Assembly (NCBI GenBank): GCA_963795415.1
Contig: CAWCHQ010000002.1
Coordinates: 620,001 to 684,000 of the forward strand
Direction: 5' to 3'
Length of the DNA: 64,000 bases
DNA from: CAVSUZ01 sp963795415
GTDB taxonomy: Bacteria > Pseudomonadota > Alphaproteobacteria > Acetobacterales > Acetobacteraceae
Program-made: the position numbers and the translations under genes
Shown here: positions 47,605-57,290 of the stretch, one piece after another
How positions within the stretch are numbered: position 1 is the stretch's first letter
Layout of the letters: every line of letters begins with the position of its first letter
Notes under the pieces: generated by a model
The model's input: the letters and a program-made list of their open reading frames with translations, nothing else
Told to the model about the DNA's origin: nothing
The model's database searches: none

Positions 47605-48801
47605 TCAGGCGGCCTGTGCGGGTGCGGGGTGTGGGTGCTCGAGGAAGAAGCGCAACATCTCGCAGGTGGCATCCGGTCCGTGCGGGTCGGTATAGGAGCC
47701 GGCCGGGCTGCCGCCGAACCAAGCGTGGCCGGCCCCGTGCACGACCCACTGCTCGATCACCGTCCGCCCGCTCGCATCAGCCCGCAGCCTGCGGCTGAAC
47801 GCGTGGCCACCGGGGACCTTGCCTTCCTCGGTGTGCATGCCGGGTGCGGTGCCCCGGGCCGACTGCGCGACGACTGCATCGCCGTTTTGCGGGTTGACCG
47901 TGGTGTCCCGGTCGCCGTGGAACACGATGGCGGGCACAATCCGCCGCTGCACCTGGGACCGCGACGTCGAGGTGCCGACGGCACCGCCGCCCCGCATCGC
48001 CGCGAACGCCGAGGGCATGTCGCTGGCCGCCCCGCAAGCGAGACCCGAGTGCACGCCGATGGCGGCGTAGAGGTCGGGATAAGTGTCGCCCATGATCGCC
48101 GCGGCCGCGCCACCGGCCGAGAGCCCGGCGACGTAGACGTGCCGCGGGTCCACAGCGTAGTCGCGCATGACCTGGCGGGTGATGCCCGCGATCAGCGCCG
48201 GCTCGCCTTGGCCACGGTGCTGATCGCCCTCGCTGAACCAGTTCCAGCACCTCTGCACGTTCGCTGAAGCGGTCTGCCCGGGGTAGACGATCAGGCACGT
48301 GTGCTCCTCGGCCGCCTCGTTCATGCGCGTGCCGGCGGCGAAGTCGTCCGGCGATTGCGTGCAGCCGTGCAGCATCACAACCAGGGGCACGGGCTGCCGG
48401 GGGCGGTAGCCGCTGGGCACGTAGAGCTTGTAGGGGCGGCTGCCGGCCTCTTCGCTGAAGGTGGCCGCCAGGAACCGCGCGCCATCGGGTACAGGAACCC
48501 GCGGCGCGGCCGGGGACAGGCCGCCCAGCCCGCCGCCCGGCAGCTGGAGCCCGCCGTGGCTGATCTGGCTGACCTGGTCGAGGAGGACGCCGCGCAGCGC
48601 CTCAGGCAGCGCTGGCCGGGCGCCCATCGCTGGCGCGCCCACCTCCGGGCTGAAGGCCATTCGGCCAGCGCCGGTGCTGGGCGCCGCCGCGTGGCCGAGG
48701 CCCTTGAGCATGCGTTGCAGGGCCGCGGTGGCCTCGGTGAGCCGGCCGGCATTGGTCAGGCGCATCGCCTCGATCAGGCCGTCGTGCGGGGTCTCGGTCA
48801 T
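47605..48801 (-). CDS. PHB-depolymerase-family esterase
   Basis: Esterase of 398 aa. Oxyanion motif VVMLHGCTQSPDDFA, nucleophile elbow VAGLSAGGAAAA (Ser), Asp in IVFHGDRDTTVNPQ and His in VHGAGHAWFGG complete a catalytic triad. Members of this poly(3-hydroxybutyrate) depolymerase-like family (LpqC) cleave polyester or feruloyl-type esters. No signal peptide is seen. The N-terminal 60 residues are a linker-like helix (EAMRLTNAGRLTEATAALQR). It lies downstream of a CopG regulator on the same strand, as in related alphaproteobacteria, so co-regulation is likely. Confidence 0.92.
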   Translation of the reverse strand: MTETPHDGLIEAMRLTNAGRLTEATAALQRMLKGLGHAAAPSTGAGRMAFSPEVGAPAMGARPALPEALRGVLLDQVSQISHGGLQLPGGGLGGLSPAAPRVPVPDGARFLAATFSEEAGSRPYKLYVPSGYRPRQPVPLVVMLHGCTQSPDDFAAGTRMNEAAEEHTCLIVYPGQTASANVQRCWNWFSEGDQHRGQGEPALIAGITRQVMRDYAVDPRHVYVAGLSAGGAAAAIMGDTYPDLYAAIGVHSGLACGAASDMPSAFAAMRGGGAVGTSTSRSQVQRRIVPAIVFHGDRDTTVNPQNGDAVVAQSARGTAPGMHTEEGKVPGGHAFSRRLRADASGRTVIEQWVVHGAGHAWFGGSPAGSYTDPHGPDATCEMLRFFLEHPHPAPAQAA

Positions 48802-48986
48802 GGGAGTGTCCTTCGCTACTGGGGACCCGGTCAGGCAGGCATCCCCGTTCGGAACCGGGATCGGCTTCCGTCGTCAGTCATCGGTGGATCGGCGTGGGCG
48901 GGCGGTCTGACGGTCTCAGCGGTCAAGCCGAGGGGACGCCAGCTCGACGCCGGCGCAGTGTGCGGCAGCGTACCGCGGGTGGATGG

Positions 48987-49425
48987 TCAGCCGATGCGGT
49001 CGGCCAGAGCGGCCCTGACCTCGGCGCTCGCGTGCAGCGCGCCCAGCACCGTGACCGACGCGATCACCGCGCGCGCCAGCTCGGGCGTGACGTCGCTCGC
49101 AATTCTTGGCCAGGCCGAGCACGTTGATCCGCAACGCCTCGCCGCGCTCGCGTGCGGCCTCCAGGTCCGCGCGACTGTAGTGCCGCAGGCCGAGCTCCAG
49201 CGCCTCGCGCGCCACCGACCGCCGGACCGCGTCGCCGTGCCGGTCGAGCTGGTTGCGGATCGCGGTGCGGATGAGGTCGGTGCGGTTGGCATAGAACCCC
49301 TCCCGCACCAGCAGATCGATGTGGCCGAGGTCCACGTAGCTTAGGTTGATCGTGATCTTCTCGCTGTCGGAGCCCCCCTTGGGCCGCAGCTCCTGCAGGT
49401 TGCTCGCCATCATCTTACCATCCAT
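48987..49425 (-). CDS. CopG/ribbon-helix-helix regulator, frameshift near 49103
   Basis: The DNA-binding region is KITINLSYVDLGHIDLLVRE with GFYANRTDLIRTAIRNQLDR, as in a known CopG-type regulator usually found beside PHB-depolymerase-like esterases. The frame shifts at AAGAATTGCG near 49103 and continues IASDVTPELARAVIASVTVL, ending ALADRIG at 48987. Restored length is about 145 aa. Two starts are possible (49425 or 49413). It probably represses itself and the esterase through an inverted repeat over its start. Confidence 0.82.
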
Positions 49426-49446
49426 ACACCATCTGCGAGGATGGTA
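49416..49446. promoter_or_regulatory. Inverted repeat, likely CopG operator
   Basis: TACCATCC at 49416-49423 and GGATGGTA at 49439-49446 form an eight-base perfect inverted repeat with a 15-base spacer, covering the first codons and leader of the regulator gene. Position and symmetry suit autorepression by a ribbon-helix-helix dimer pair. Confidence 0.6.
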
Positions 49447-49687
49447 GATGTGGATACGTAATGCGCTTGCAAGGGCCAGGATCGGGACCCCCTTTGACGA
49501 TGCGCGACCTTGGGTTTTCGTGATGGGAGAGCGATAGGGGGTATGAGGGCTCTGGCGGGCGCGACGAGGCCGAATTGAAGCTACCGCGAAGGGGTTACCC
49601 GGTCTCCGAGCGAATCCACGTCGCGCCTGCCGCGGCAGATTGGCGGAACCGACTGATGAATAACGCTCCCTTGAGGTAGGCAAAAAG

Positions 49688-50962
49688 ATGCTGGATCTGG
49701 AAGAACTCGATTTGGCGGTAGCAAATGCGGCTGCATTCCGGCGCCGACAGCCTTTGCAGCCCGCCGGAGGGCAGTATGATAAGATTTTCCCGCCCACTTA
49801 TCCCGGCGAAGGTGGCCGGAACCCACCTCCGCAGCACATCTACGAACGTCGCAGGACCGCCGGCGAGGATGTTTGGTGTGTGCTGATCGACAGCGTGCAG
49901 TCGCAGGCAAATCGGCTCGAGGAGTGCCTGCTTGGGGCAATCCGGGAAGGGCTGCCAGTTCCGCATATCGCCGTCGATTTCCGCGGCCGGAATCTTCAAG
50001 GCATCAGCGAAATAACTTCCTTGGAAGCGCCTCATCGGGTTTATGATGCCATTCTGCGAGATAGTGCGCTCGATGGCGTGCCGTTCATGGAAAGCCCGCT
50101 TGGTCAACGGGTTATAAAAGCAAAGCCGGAAGACGCATCCGCACTCCTGGAGGTGTGCCCCACCGCGCTTTTGTTTGGGGCATGGCACTCCACCGGCCAA
50201 GGTGGCGGCGTCGGTGCCAGGTTTGCGCGTTGCTTGATATCGGAAATTGTCGCGATCAATGTGCCCGTCGAGTTCAGGGAAGCTCGTTCCTCTCCAATAG
50301 CCTATCTCGTGCAGAATGGTGACCGAGTGCAGTCAGTGGATCCCGTCACCTCCGGAAGGCGCCCCGGCAGCCGAATCGATCCTTTGGGCGTGCTCGCCCG
50401 GGTAAAAGTATTCAAGGGTTCTGCGGGATGGGACACCGATAAGCAGCGTGCGGGGAAGGACGCTAAGGAAGTTCGACCCTCCGAAATCAATCATAGCAAC
50501 ATTCGTCCCTCTGTTCAGCCGCTCGGGATCACCTGCGATCGAGCCGAACAGAGTTTCGTCCTCAGCTTTGCTGCCTTGCGCCGCCTTCGCTTCGGTGACG
50601 TCAAGCGAGGTCGGGCCGGACGCAGCCTACTGGCCGCGCTTGGGCTGCTCGCCATAACCGAGCAAGACTCACGGGGTTATGGCCTGCGCTCTCGTTGCGA
50701 CTTGGTTTGTGAGGGTCGTGCGCCAGTGGAGTTGCTTGCTGCGGACGGCACCGCGCAGACGCTGGAGATAGATCGCGCCACCGCTCACGATCTCTACCTC
50801 TCTGCTTTCGGAGCGGCCCAAGCTGCTGGATTCCACCTCTCCGGCACTCCTGTCCGGCTTATACCGCAGGACAAGCTTGTTACGATAGTGCAGCGTAGCC
50901 AAGAACTGGCATTGATCGGCTTGGGTGGGGATGAGGGCGAGGCTGCCGGAAATGAGCAATGA
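49688..50962 (+). CDS. csb1: Csb1 (Cas7, type I-G CRISPR effector backbone)
   Basis: Backbone subunit of the I-G Cascade, GSU0053 family, 424 aa. Diagnostic segments are QYDKIFPPTYPGEGGRN, VLIDSVQSQANRLEECLL and CPTALLFGAWHSTGQGGG. Each copy would bind six or so nucleotides of crRNA. The start ATG at 49688 follows GAGGTAGG. It is the first gene of a rightward operon and overlaps csb2 by four bases (ATGA). The gene is intact. The antisense frame of similar length at its 5' end is a shadow. Confidence 0.95.
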   Translation: MLDLEELDLAVANAAAFRRRQPLQPAGGQYDKIFPPTYPGEGGRNPPPQHIYERRRTAGEDVWCVLIDSVQSQANRLEECLLGAIREGLPVPHIAVDFRGRNLQGISEITSLEAPHRVYDAILRDSALDGVPFMESPLGQRVIKAKPEDASALLEVCPTALLFGAWHSTGQGGGVGARFARCLISEIVAINVPVEFREARSSPIAYLVQNGDRVQSVDPVTSGRRPGSRIDPLGVLARVKVFKGSAGWDTDKQRAGKDAKEVRPSEINHSNIRPSVQPLGITCDRAEQSFVLSFAALRRLRFGDVKRGRAGRSLLAALGLLAITEQDSRGYGLRSRCDLVCEGRAPVELLAADGTAQTLEIDRATAHDLYLSAFGAAQAAGFHLSGTPVRLIPQDKLVTIVQRSQELALIGLGGDEGEAAGNEQ

Positions 50963-52381
50963 TTTTAGAAATTGAGTTTCTCATGGGGGTTGCTTTCGCG
51001 AGTGTTGGGCCAGACAGCTCTGTTCCAGACTGGCCGCCGCAGCCGGACCGAGTATTCTCTGCTCTAGTCGCTACTTGGGCTGCCCACGGCAGTAGGGAAG
51101 CGGAGCGGCCGGCACTGGAGTGGCTGGAAGCGCTTCCAGCGCCGCTGATCCATGCCTCCGATGCGGAGCCGCGCTCCTCACCCACTGTGTTCGTCCCACC
51201 CAACGATCCGCGTAGTGACAAAGTGAAGCATGCACTTGGGGTTCTTCCTCAGCTTCGAAAACGTCAACCTCGTCGATTCCCGGCAACTCGCCCCCACGAA
51301 CCAATAGTCCGGTTCGAATGGCACGAAGATCCGCGGAGTCCCGAAATGTTCGCTGCCCTTCAGAGCCTCGCCCAGGATACCGCCTACATAGGGCACTCCC
51401 TGAGTCTCACTCGTTGTCGCTTCACGTCGCAGGTAGCACAGCTTGAAAGCCAAGGCCGCTCGCCGCAGCGGCGCGTGTATCGAGGGCGGCTTCGGGAGTT
51501 GATGCAGGCCTATCCGAGCTCACGTCCTCGCCCCGGAGCAAGAATCCGACCTGCGCCAGACTCTAGAACCGTCGAGCAGGAATGTCTTCGGCCCGCGCTG
51601 GCTGCTTCTCGAGCATGTCGGTGGAATGAGGCCGGATATCCTCGGGACTGCTGTTGTTGCAAAAGCAATTCGGGCGACTCTGCTAAGTGGTTATGAAGGC
51701 CAACCAATTCCTGCCACCGTAAGTGGTCACGAGGACGACGGATCGCCCTCACGCGCACCGCATCTCGCAATCGTTCCTTTGGCATTTGTAGGCCCCTGCT
51801 ATGCCGACGGCCGGGTGATGGGTTTTGGGTTGGTGCCGCCACGTGAAAAGCACCTCCTGGAAGACGAAGGATTCTTACGTGCTATGCGTCAGATCGCCCC
51901 TGTGCATCGGGAGCGGCGAATTATTCGCGTCTTTGGTCCTGGAATGACCGGCGTCAGACCCGCCTTCGTTGAGTTCTCTCCGACTAAGGAAGCATCCCGC
52001 CAATCTCTAGAGCCGTCGACCTACATTGGGCCGGGTCAGCGATTCGCTACGGTGACCCCAATTGTCCTCGATCGCCATCTCAAAGAGCGAGGCGCGGCAA
52101 AGGATATCGAGATTGCAGAACAGATTACTACGGCTTGCTGTCGAATTGGACTGCCAAAACCAAGTTTTGTAATGACCGACAAGCATTCAGCTGTCCATGG
52201 AGTTCCGTCCGCCTACCCATCGAATCGCAACCCGCCCTGGATGCGGTGGCGTCTCCCACCATCGCTTGCCAGCCGACAACTCGTGCATGCCGTGATCGAG
52301 TTTTCGGAACCGGTCGAAGGACCAGTCATCCTGGGGGCCGGGCGCTTTGTCGGACTGGGGCTCTGCAAGCCGCAGGAGTGA
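50959..52381 (+). CDS. csb2: Csb2 (Cas5-Cas6-type subunit), frameshift near 51515
   Basis: GSU0054 family protein that caps the crRNA 5' handle and in I-G also supplies the repeat-cleaving activity. The first frame (residues 1-186) begins MILEIEFLMGVAFASV and contains PPQPDRVFSALVATWAAHG. The frame changes near 51515 to HVLAPEQESDLRQTLEPSSR and then NVFGPRWLLLEHVGGMRPDI, and continues with APHLAIVPLAFVGPCYADGR to the stop. Restored length is about 473 aa, normal for the family. If the shift is real the effector could not process its own crRNAs, which would matter for the whole locus. If it is an assembly error the gene is fine. Confidence 0.93.
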
Positions 52382-52387
52382 TGGGCA

Positions 52388-55381
52388 GTGCTGACCGTCG
52401 CTGATTTTCCGTCGTTTTTCCGGGAGGTTTACGACACAGACCCGTTCCCCTGGCAATATCGCCTCCTCCAGCAGGTTGCGGGCACCGCTGAATGGCCGAG
52501 TGTTCTGGATCTGCCGACGGGTTCTGGAAAGATGGCGGCGATTGACATTGCGGTTTTTCATTTGGCTCTAGAAGCAGAGAATCAGCCTCGGCGAGCGCGG
52601 GTGCGCATTGGTTTTATAGTTGATCGCCGACTGGTAGTAGACGATGCTTATGCCCGGGCAGCCTATTTAGCGTGCGCACTGGCTCAACCCCCGGGACAAA
52701 TATCCGCTTGCGTTGCCGATCGACTGAAAGTTTTGGCGGGTGATGGTCCTCCGCTAATTGCGCGCCGGCTTCGGGGAGGACTGCCGCACGAGGACGACTG
52801 GGCGCGCACTCCGGCACAGCCCACTGTCCTTTGCTCGACAGTCGATCAGCTTGGCTCGCGCCTGCTGTTCCGGGGTTATGGCATAACGGACTCAATGAAA
52901 CCCGTGCATGCGGGTCTGCTTGGGGCAGATTGCCAAATCCTTTTGGACGAGGCGCATCTTGCAGAACCATTCCGCCAAACACTCGAATGGGTGGGGCGAT
53001 ATCAGGGGCCGAGCTGGAACGAGATGGGGCAGGCATCTTGGGGGTTCGCGTTATTAACCGCGACCCCTGACAAGCCACCCGAAAATCCGTTTACCCTTTT
53101 GCCCGAAGACTACGAACATCCTCGTCTGGGTCCACGCCTGAGATCCTCTAAGCCCATCCAACTCGTCGCGATCAAGACCACGCGCTCGGGCAGCGGAGGT
53201 CCTGAAGACGCTGCGGCACGGGATCTGGATCAGGACGGTTCTGAGCCGCGCACAAAGGCAATCGTAGATACTGTTCGCGCCGCGCTCCAACACTTTCAGG
53301 ATCCGACTTGCGAATTAAGTGCTCCGGCAATCGGTGTGGTCGTGAATTGCGTGACTCGCGCGCGAGCCGTATTCCAGCTGCTCGAGCGTTCATTCAACGC
53401 AGAGATCAACAGCGGTGCGATTCGGAGCCCGATTCTGCTGATCGGCCCGGCGAGACCTGTCGATCGGGACAAACTCGCGAAGGAGCTCGCTCCTATCCGG
53501 ACCGGTTGCCCCAGAGACGTCGACCGGCCAATGATAGTTGTAGGCACCCAATGCATAGAGGCTGGCGTCGACATCGATCTGGATGCCCTCATAACTGAGA
53601 TTGCACCACTCGACGCTTTGCGCCAACGGTTTGGCCGCCTCAACAGGGGCGGTAGGCCGGTTACGCCCTTTGGCGCCATCCTGGGCTTTGCTGACGATCT
53701 CTCACGCAAGGCCGATGATCCCGTTTATGGGGGCGCCCTCGTTGCGGCCTGGGAAAGACTGCAGAGCGTCGCTAAGGGTTCAAACAAAATCGTTGATTTC
53801 GGCCTAACCGCTTTCGCGGTGTCTATCGACAAGACTGTCCTCTCACCTCGAGCTAACGCCCCGATATTGCTACCTGCCCATTTAGACTTGCTCAGCCAGA
53901 CCTCGCCCGTTCCGTCGGCTGATCCCGAGGTCGCCCTTTACTTGCGCGGTGAAAACCGTGAGCCAGATGCCATTAATGTAGTGTGGCGGGGCGATATAGA
54001 TCCTCGGTATCACGGGCGAGATGAGGACGTGCGGCGTCTACTTCTGTTGGTGCCTCCCAAGGCTGCCGAAGCTATTGAGCTACCTCTATGGGCTGTCCGG
54101 CACTGGTTACGGCAGGATCGACGTGAGCAGGACCGATTGGCCGATGTGCCGGTAATAACTCCTGAAGAGTCGGAAGATGAAGGCGTGTTTCCCGTTCGGC
54201 GAATTTTTCGCTGGAGGGGAGACACCGATGATTTAAAATGGATCGGCTATTCCATGATCCGACCCGGTGACACAATTGTTGTTCCCGCAAGCTACGGCGG
54301 GGTGGACCGATTCGGATGGAATCCGGACTTCGAGGAACCCGCGGAGGATGTCGGTCGAGAAGCCGCCTTACCGCTCCGTGATCGGCGCTTCGCGGTAAGG
54401 ATCGCTCCGGGGCTTATCAGCGAAGAAGCTGAATCAGCACTAGCAGAAGCGCTTTCTCAGGACCCCTCGGGGAGTTGGTCGAGCATCCGTTCCGCTCTGC
54501 TCGATCTCCCTCTGTCAGAACCGCTCCGAGCAGACCTGATGGCGCTTCAGCGCGGCGTCACTCGATACCTCGACCTATACGGGACCGAAGATGAACGCCC
54601 ACGAGGTATCGTGATTGTTGCCCCACGCGGAGTCAGGGACGTGGCCCATAAGCAGATGCTGAACCAGCTCAGCGCCAATCAGCCAAGCACGACCGAGGAC
54701 GATACGGCCGGCTCCATTCCTGGCTTCCGACAGACGTTGACAGAACATCTTCTCGAAGTGGAGAGAAAGGCCGGAGACTTCGCCATTAGGGCAGGACTGC
54801 CGCAGCACCGGGTTGCTGATCTAGTCTTTGCGGCACGTCTGCACGATCTGGGCAAGATCGACGCGCGATTCCAGTCGTGGATGCATTACGGCGACCCGTT
54901 GGGACCGGATCTTCGGGATTCGGAGGCGATCCTTGCCAAGTCCGGCCGTTATCTAGGCCCTAACTCGCGCGCCGATTCAGGGCTGCCGGAGCATTGGCGA
55001 CATGAGAGCTTATCGGTGCGGCTTGCCGAGCATGCATTGTGTTTCAGAGAAGCCCACGATCCCCAGCTCGTTTTATGGCTTGTGGGCAGCCATCATGGCT
55101 ATGGGCGGCCCTTTTTCCCGCATTGCGATCCGGAGGACGCGAAGCCGCGCGAGCTGCCTTTAATCCCGCCGCTTAAACTGCCCGCTGTGCTGCCGGCTGG
55201 TGCGGGGCCACAGTCACTCTCGTGGGATCGGAAAGGTGTGGACTGGGCCTCACTGTTCGTTCGGCTGAAAGCACGCTACGGAGTTTGGGAGCTGGCGCGG
55301 TTAGAGGCCATTCTGCGATTGGCAGATCACCGCGCCTCGGAAGATGCGGAAAGGCTTGCGCCTCAAGGAGAGGCGCTTTGA
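52388..55381 (+). CDS. cas3: Cas3 helicase-nuclease, type I-G
   Basis: Large DNA-degrading subunit of 997 aa. Helicase motif I LDLPTGSGKMAAID (near residue 42; the usual Thr after Lys is Met), DEAH box QILLDEAHLAEP (near 187), motif III FALLTATPDKP and motif VI LRQRFGRLNRGG. Unlike I-E Cas3, the HD nuclease is C-terminal: AARLHDLGKIDARFQSW near residue 819, with further HD-type ligands HWRHESLS and VGSHHGYG. This order is characteristic of I-G/I-U Cas3. It begins six bases after csb2 and overlaps the next start. It appears intact. Confidence 0.95.
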   Translation: MLTVADFPSFFREVYDTDPFPWQYRLLQQVAGTAEWPSVLDLPTGSGKMAAIDIAVFHLALEAENQPRRARVRIGFIVDRRLVVDDAYARAAYLACALAQPPGQISACVADRLKVLAGDGPPLIARRLRGGLPHEDDWARTPAQPTVLCSTVDQLGSRLLFRGYGITDSMKPVHAGLLGADCQILLDEAHLAEPFRQTLEWVGRYQGPSWNEMGQASWGFALLTATPDKPPENPFTLLPEDYEHPRLGPRLRSSKPIQLVAIKTTRSGSGGPEDAAARDLDQDGSEPRTKAIVDTVRAALQHFQDPTCELSAPAIGVVVNCVTRARAVFQLLERSFNAEINSGAIRSPILLIGPARPVDRDKLAKELAPIRTGCPRDVDRPMIVVGTQCIEAGVDIDLDALITEIAPLDALRQRFGRLNRGGRPVTPFGAILGFADDLSRKADDPVYGGALVAAWERLQSVAKGSNKIVDFGLTAFAVSIDKTVLSPRANAPILLPAHLDLLSQTSPVPSADPEVALYLRGENREPDAINVVWRGDIDPRYHGRDEDVRRLLLLVPPKAAEAIELPLWAVRHWLRQDRREQDRLADVPVITPEESEDEGVFPVRRIFRWRGDTDDLKWIGYSMIRPGDTIVVPASYGGVDRFGWNPDFEEPAEDVGREAALPLRDRRFAVRIAPGLISEEAESALAEALSQDPSGSWSSIRSALLDLPLSEPLRADLMALQRGVTRYLDLYGTEDERPRGIVIVAPRGVRDVAHKQMLNQLSANQPSTTEDDTAGSIPGFRQTLTEHLLEVERKAGDFAIRAGLPQHRVADLVFAARLHDLGKIDARFQSWMHYGDPLGPDLRDSEAILAKSGRYLGPNSRADSGLPEHWRHESLSVRLAEHALCFREAHDPQLVLWLVGSHHGYGRPFFPHCDPEDAKPRELPLIPPLKLPAVLPAGAGPQSLSWDRKGVDWASLFVRLKARYGVWELARLEAILRLADHRASEDAERLAPQGEAL

Positions 55382-56367
55382 GTGCTATCTGTCATCCGCT
55401 CGATGGGCTGGAGCCCGACAACCTTCTCGCGTTCCTTGCCCTGCTTGGGCTGCTACGTGGATTAGAGATGGCGGACACTAAGGTTCCCCAGGGAGAACGA
55501 TTGTATCCGCGCGCTGGTTGGACGCTGGACGCGCCGCGGCTCAGACCAATGTTGATGCTGCACCGCATTGTCGATCGTGCTGACATTGCAGAACGAGCAG
55601 TTTCAGGGCTCGACACTTTAATCGCCGCGCACGAGTTCGCGGATCGAGCCGACCTGAATTACTCTCGTGCCGATTGCCGAGCTCTGTTGTGTCAGACCGC
55701 AGTTTCGGCCAATGTCGCCGATCGTGACAAGGCCGACCTTCTCGCCGCTCTCATGAGCGATGCCAGCGTCAAAGACGAAAAGAACGAGCCTGTCGAACCC
55801 ACGCCGCTGTGCCTGCTATTTGGGCAGGGCCATCAGCATTTTCTTGAACGCCTTGCCAAGGTGCCGAGACAGAACTCGCCGCCCCCACGAGGTAGGGGTC
55901 GCCAGGCGGTGAGCCTGTCAGCGTCAGCCTGCCTTGAGGAGGCTATTTTTCATCCCTGGCACCGGAATGATCCTACCTTCAGCTTTCGCTGGGATCCGGC
56001 CGAGGATGTTCGATATGCTCTTATGGCGGGCGACCCTACGGATAGCGCCTATAAACCTGGAACCCAACACGGCGCCAATCGGCTCGCTGCTGTCGGCCTC
56101 GCCGCATTGACCATGGTGCCTCAGGTTGTCTCTAGCCGAGTGCGGCCCAGGATAATCGGCGGCTTGGCAGAAAGGGGAGTGTTTTCCTTCGCTTGGCCGG
56201 TTTGGCGGGGCGGCGCAACACTGACTGCAATTCGTGGGTTGCTCGCGCATCCCCAGCTTCGGATTCCAGGCGCTTCGGAGCACCTAGGTGTGGAGCTCGT
56301 GTTTCAGACTCAGCGCATCTCGGTAGGCAAGTTTATGAATTTTTCTCGCGCCCGACCAATGGTCTGA
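55378..56367 (+). CDS. Type I-G effector subunit of the GSU0052 (Csb3/Cas8-like) family
   Basis: A protein of 329 aa from the TTG at 55378, overlapping the cas3 stop. The N-terminus HPLDGLEPDNLLAFLALLGL and the later FSFRWDPAEDVRYALMAGDP plus HGANRLAAVGLAALTMVP match the large-subunit partner of I-G systems. Naming differs between schemes (Csb3, Cas8u, Csx17 group), so I leave the symbol open. It would recognise the PAM side of target DNA within the effector. The gene is intact and followed directly by the broken cas4-cas1. Confidence 0.82.
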   Translation: MSAICHPLDGLEPDNLLAFLALLGLLRGLEMADTKVPQGERLYPRAGWTLDAPRLRPMLMLHRIVDRADIAERAVSGLDTLIAAHEFADRADLNYSRADCRALLCQTAVSANVADRDKADLLAALMSDASVKDEKNEPVEPTPLCLLFGQGHQHFLERLAKVPRQNSPPPRGRGRQAVSLSASACLEEAIFHPWHRNDPTFSFRWDPAEDVRYALMAGDPTDSAYKPGTQHGANRLAAVGLAALTMVPQVVSSRVRPRIIGGLAERGVFSFAWPVWRGGATLTAIRGLLAHPQLRIPGASEHLGVELVFQTQRISVGKFMNFSRARPMV

Positions 56368-56438
56368 ATGGCAGTTTGATTTCGAGCGCTGACCAACTCC
56401 CCCCTCGACCTCCCCGCCCCGCCGCTAATCGCGATACC

Positions 56439-56850
56439 ATGCTCGTGCCGGCCCGCATGGTGAACGAGTTCGTTTACTGCTCTCGTCTTGCCTACCTCAT
56501 GTGGACTCCAGTCGGAATGGGCTGACTCCGTCGATACGGTCGAAGGCCGCCGCGTCCACGCCCGAGTCGACCGTCCCGGCACTTCACTCCCCCCTTCGCT
56601 GGAAACGGCCGCCGAAGTCGAACGTGCCCTTGTCGTTCGCGCCGTTACCATCTCGTCCGAGACGCTTCGCGTCATCGCGAAGATCGACATCGCGGAGGCG
56701 GAAGACGGCTTCGTCACGCCCATCGATTACAAGCGCGGAAAGCGCCCACACGTCGCCGCCGGCGCTTACAAGCCGGAACGCATCCAGATCTGTCTGCAAA
56801 CGCTGCCCCTGGAGGAGCATGGTTACCGCGTCAGAGAGGGCGGGATCTAG
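56439..56850 (+). pseudogene. Cas4 part of a cas4-cas1 fusion, truncated by an IS
   Basis: Starts MLVPARMVNEFVYCSRLAYL (the Cys of the iron-sulfur cluster), then after a frame change near 56520 VEGRRVHARVDRPGTSL, LRVIAKIDIAEAEDGF and TPIDYKRGKRPHVAAGAY, the RecB-like nuclease core. The reading frame ends at the IS5 boundary; the C-terminal Cys cluster and all of Cas1 are gone and do not reappear beyond the IS. The same motif order in the intact copy at 62503-60788 shows what was lost. Confidence 0.9.
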
Positions 56851-56851
56851 G

Positions 56852-57290
56852 CCCTGCGGACAAACCTGATCCATCGGCGAATAGCGCCGAGCAGAACAAA
56901 GCCGAGAAAACTGGTGGCGGTCTTGTCGTAGCGCGTAGAAACTCGGCGCTGCTCCTTGAGATGACCGATGAAGCACTCGATGCATGAACGCAGCTTGTAA
57001 AGTCACTTGCTGACCGTGTGCTGCACCTTGCGGTTGCGCTTGGTGGGGATCTCCGCCGCCGCACCGCGATCGCGCAGGTCCTGACGGATCGTCGCTGTCA
57101 TAGCCCTTGTCGGCGAGCATCGCACCAGGATCGCTGTCGCGCTCGTCCATCAGCGCGTCATAGGCTGTGCTGTCATGCGCCTCGCCTTCGCTCAGCACCA
57201 CCCCGATGGGCAGGCCCACCGCATTGCAGCGGAGGTGAATTTTGGTGCTGAACCCGCCGCGGGAACGGCCGAGGGCCTAGGCCTTGGTCC
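56852..57290 (-). pseudogene. IS5-family transposase, C-terminal half
   Basis: LGRSRGGFSTK, GLPIGVVLSEGEAHDSTAYD and the DDE continuation MLADKGYDSDD, ending KTATSFLGFVLLGAIRRWIR in several frames. The stop codon overlaps the left terminal repeat. The N-terminal half lies on the other side of the nested IS110 remnant. Confidence 0.85.
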
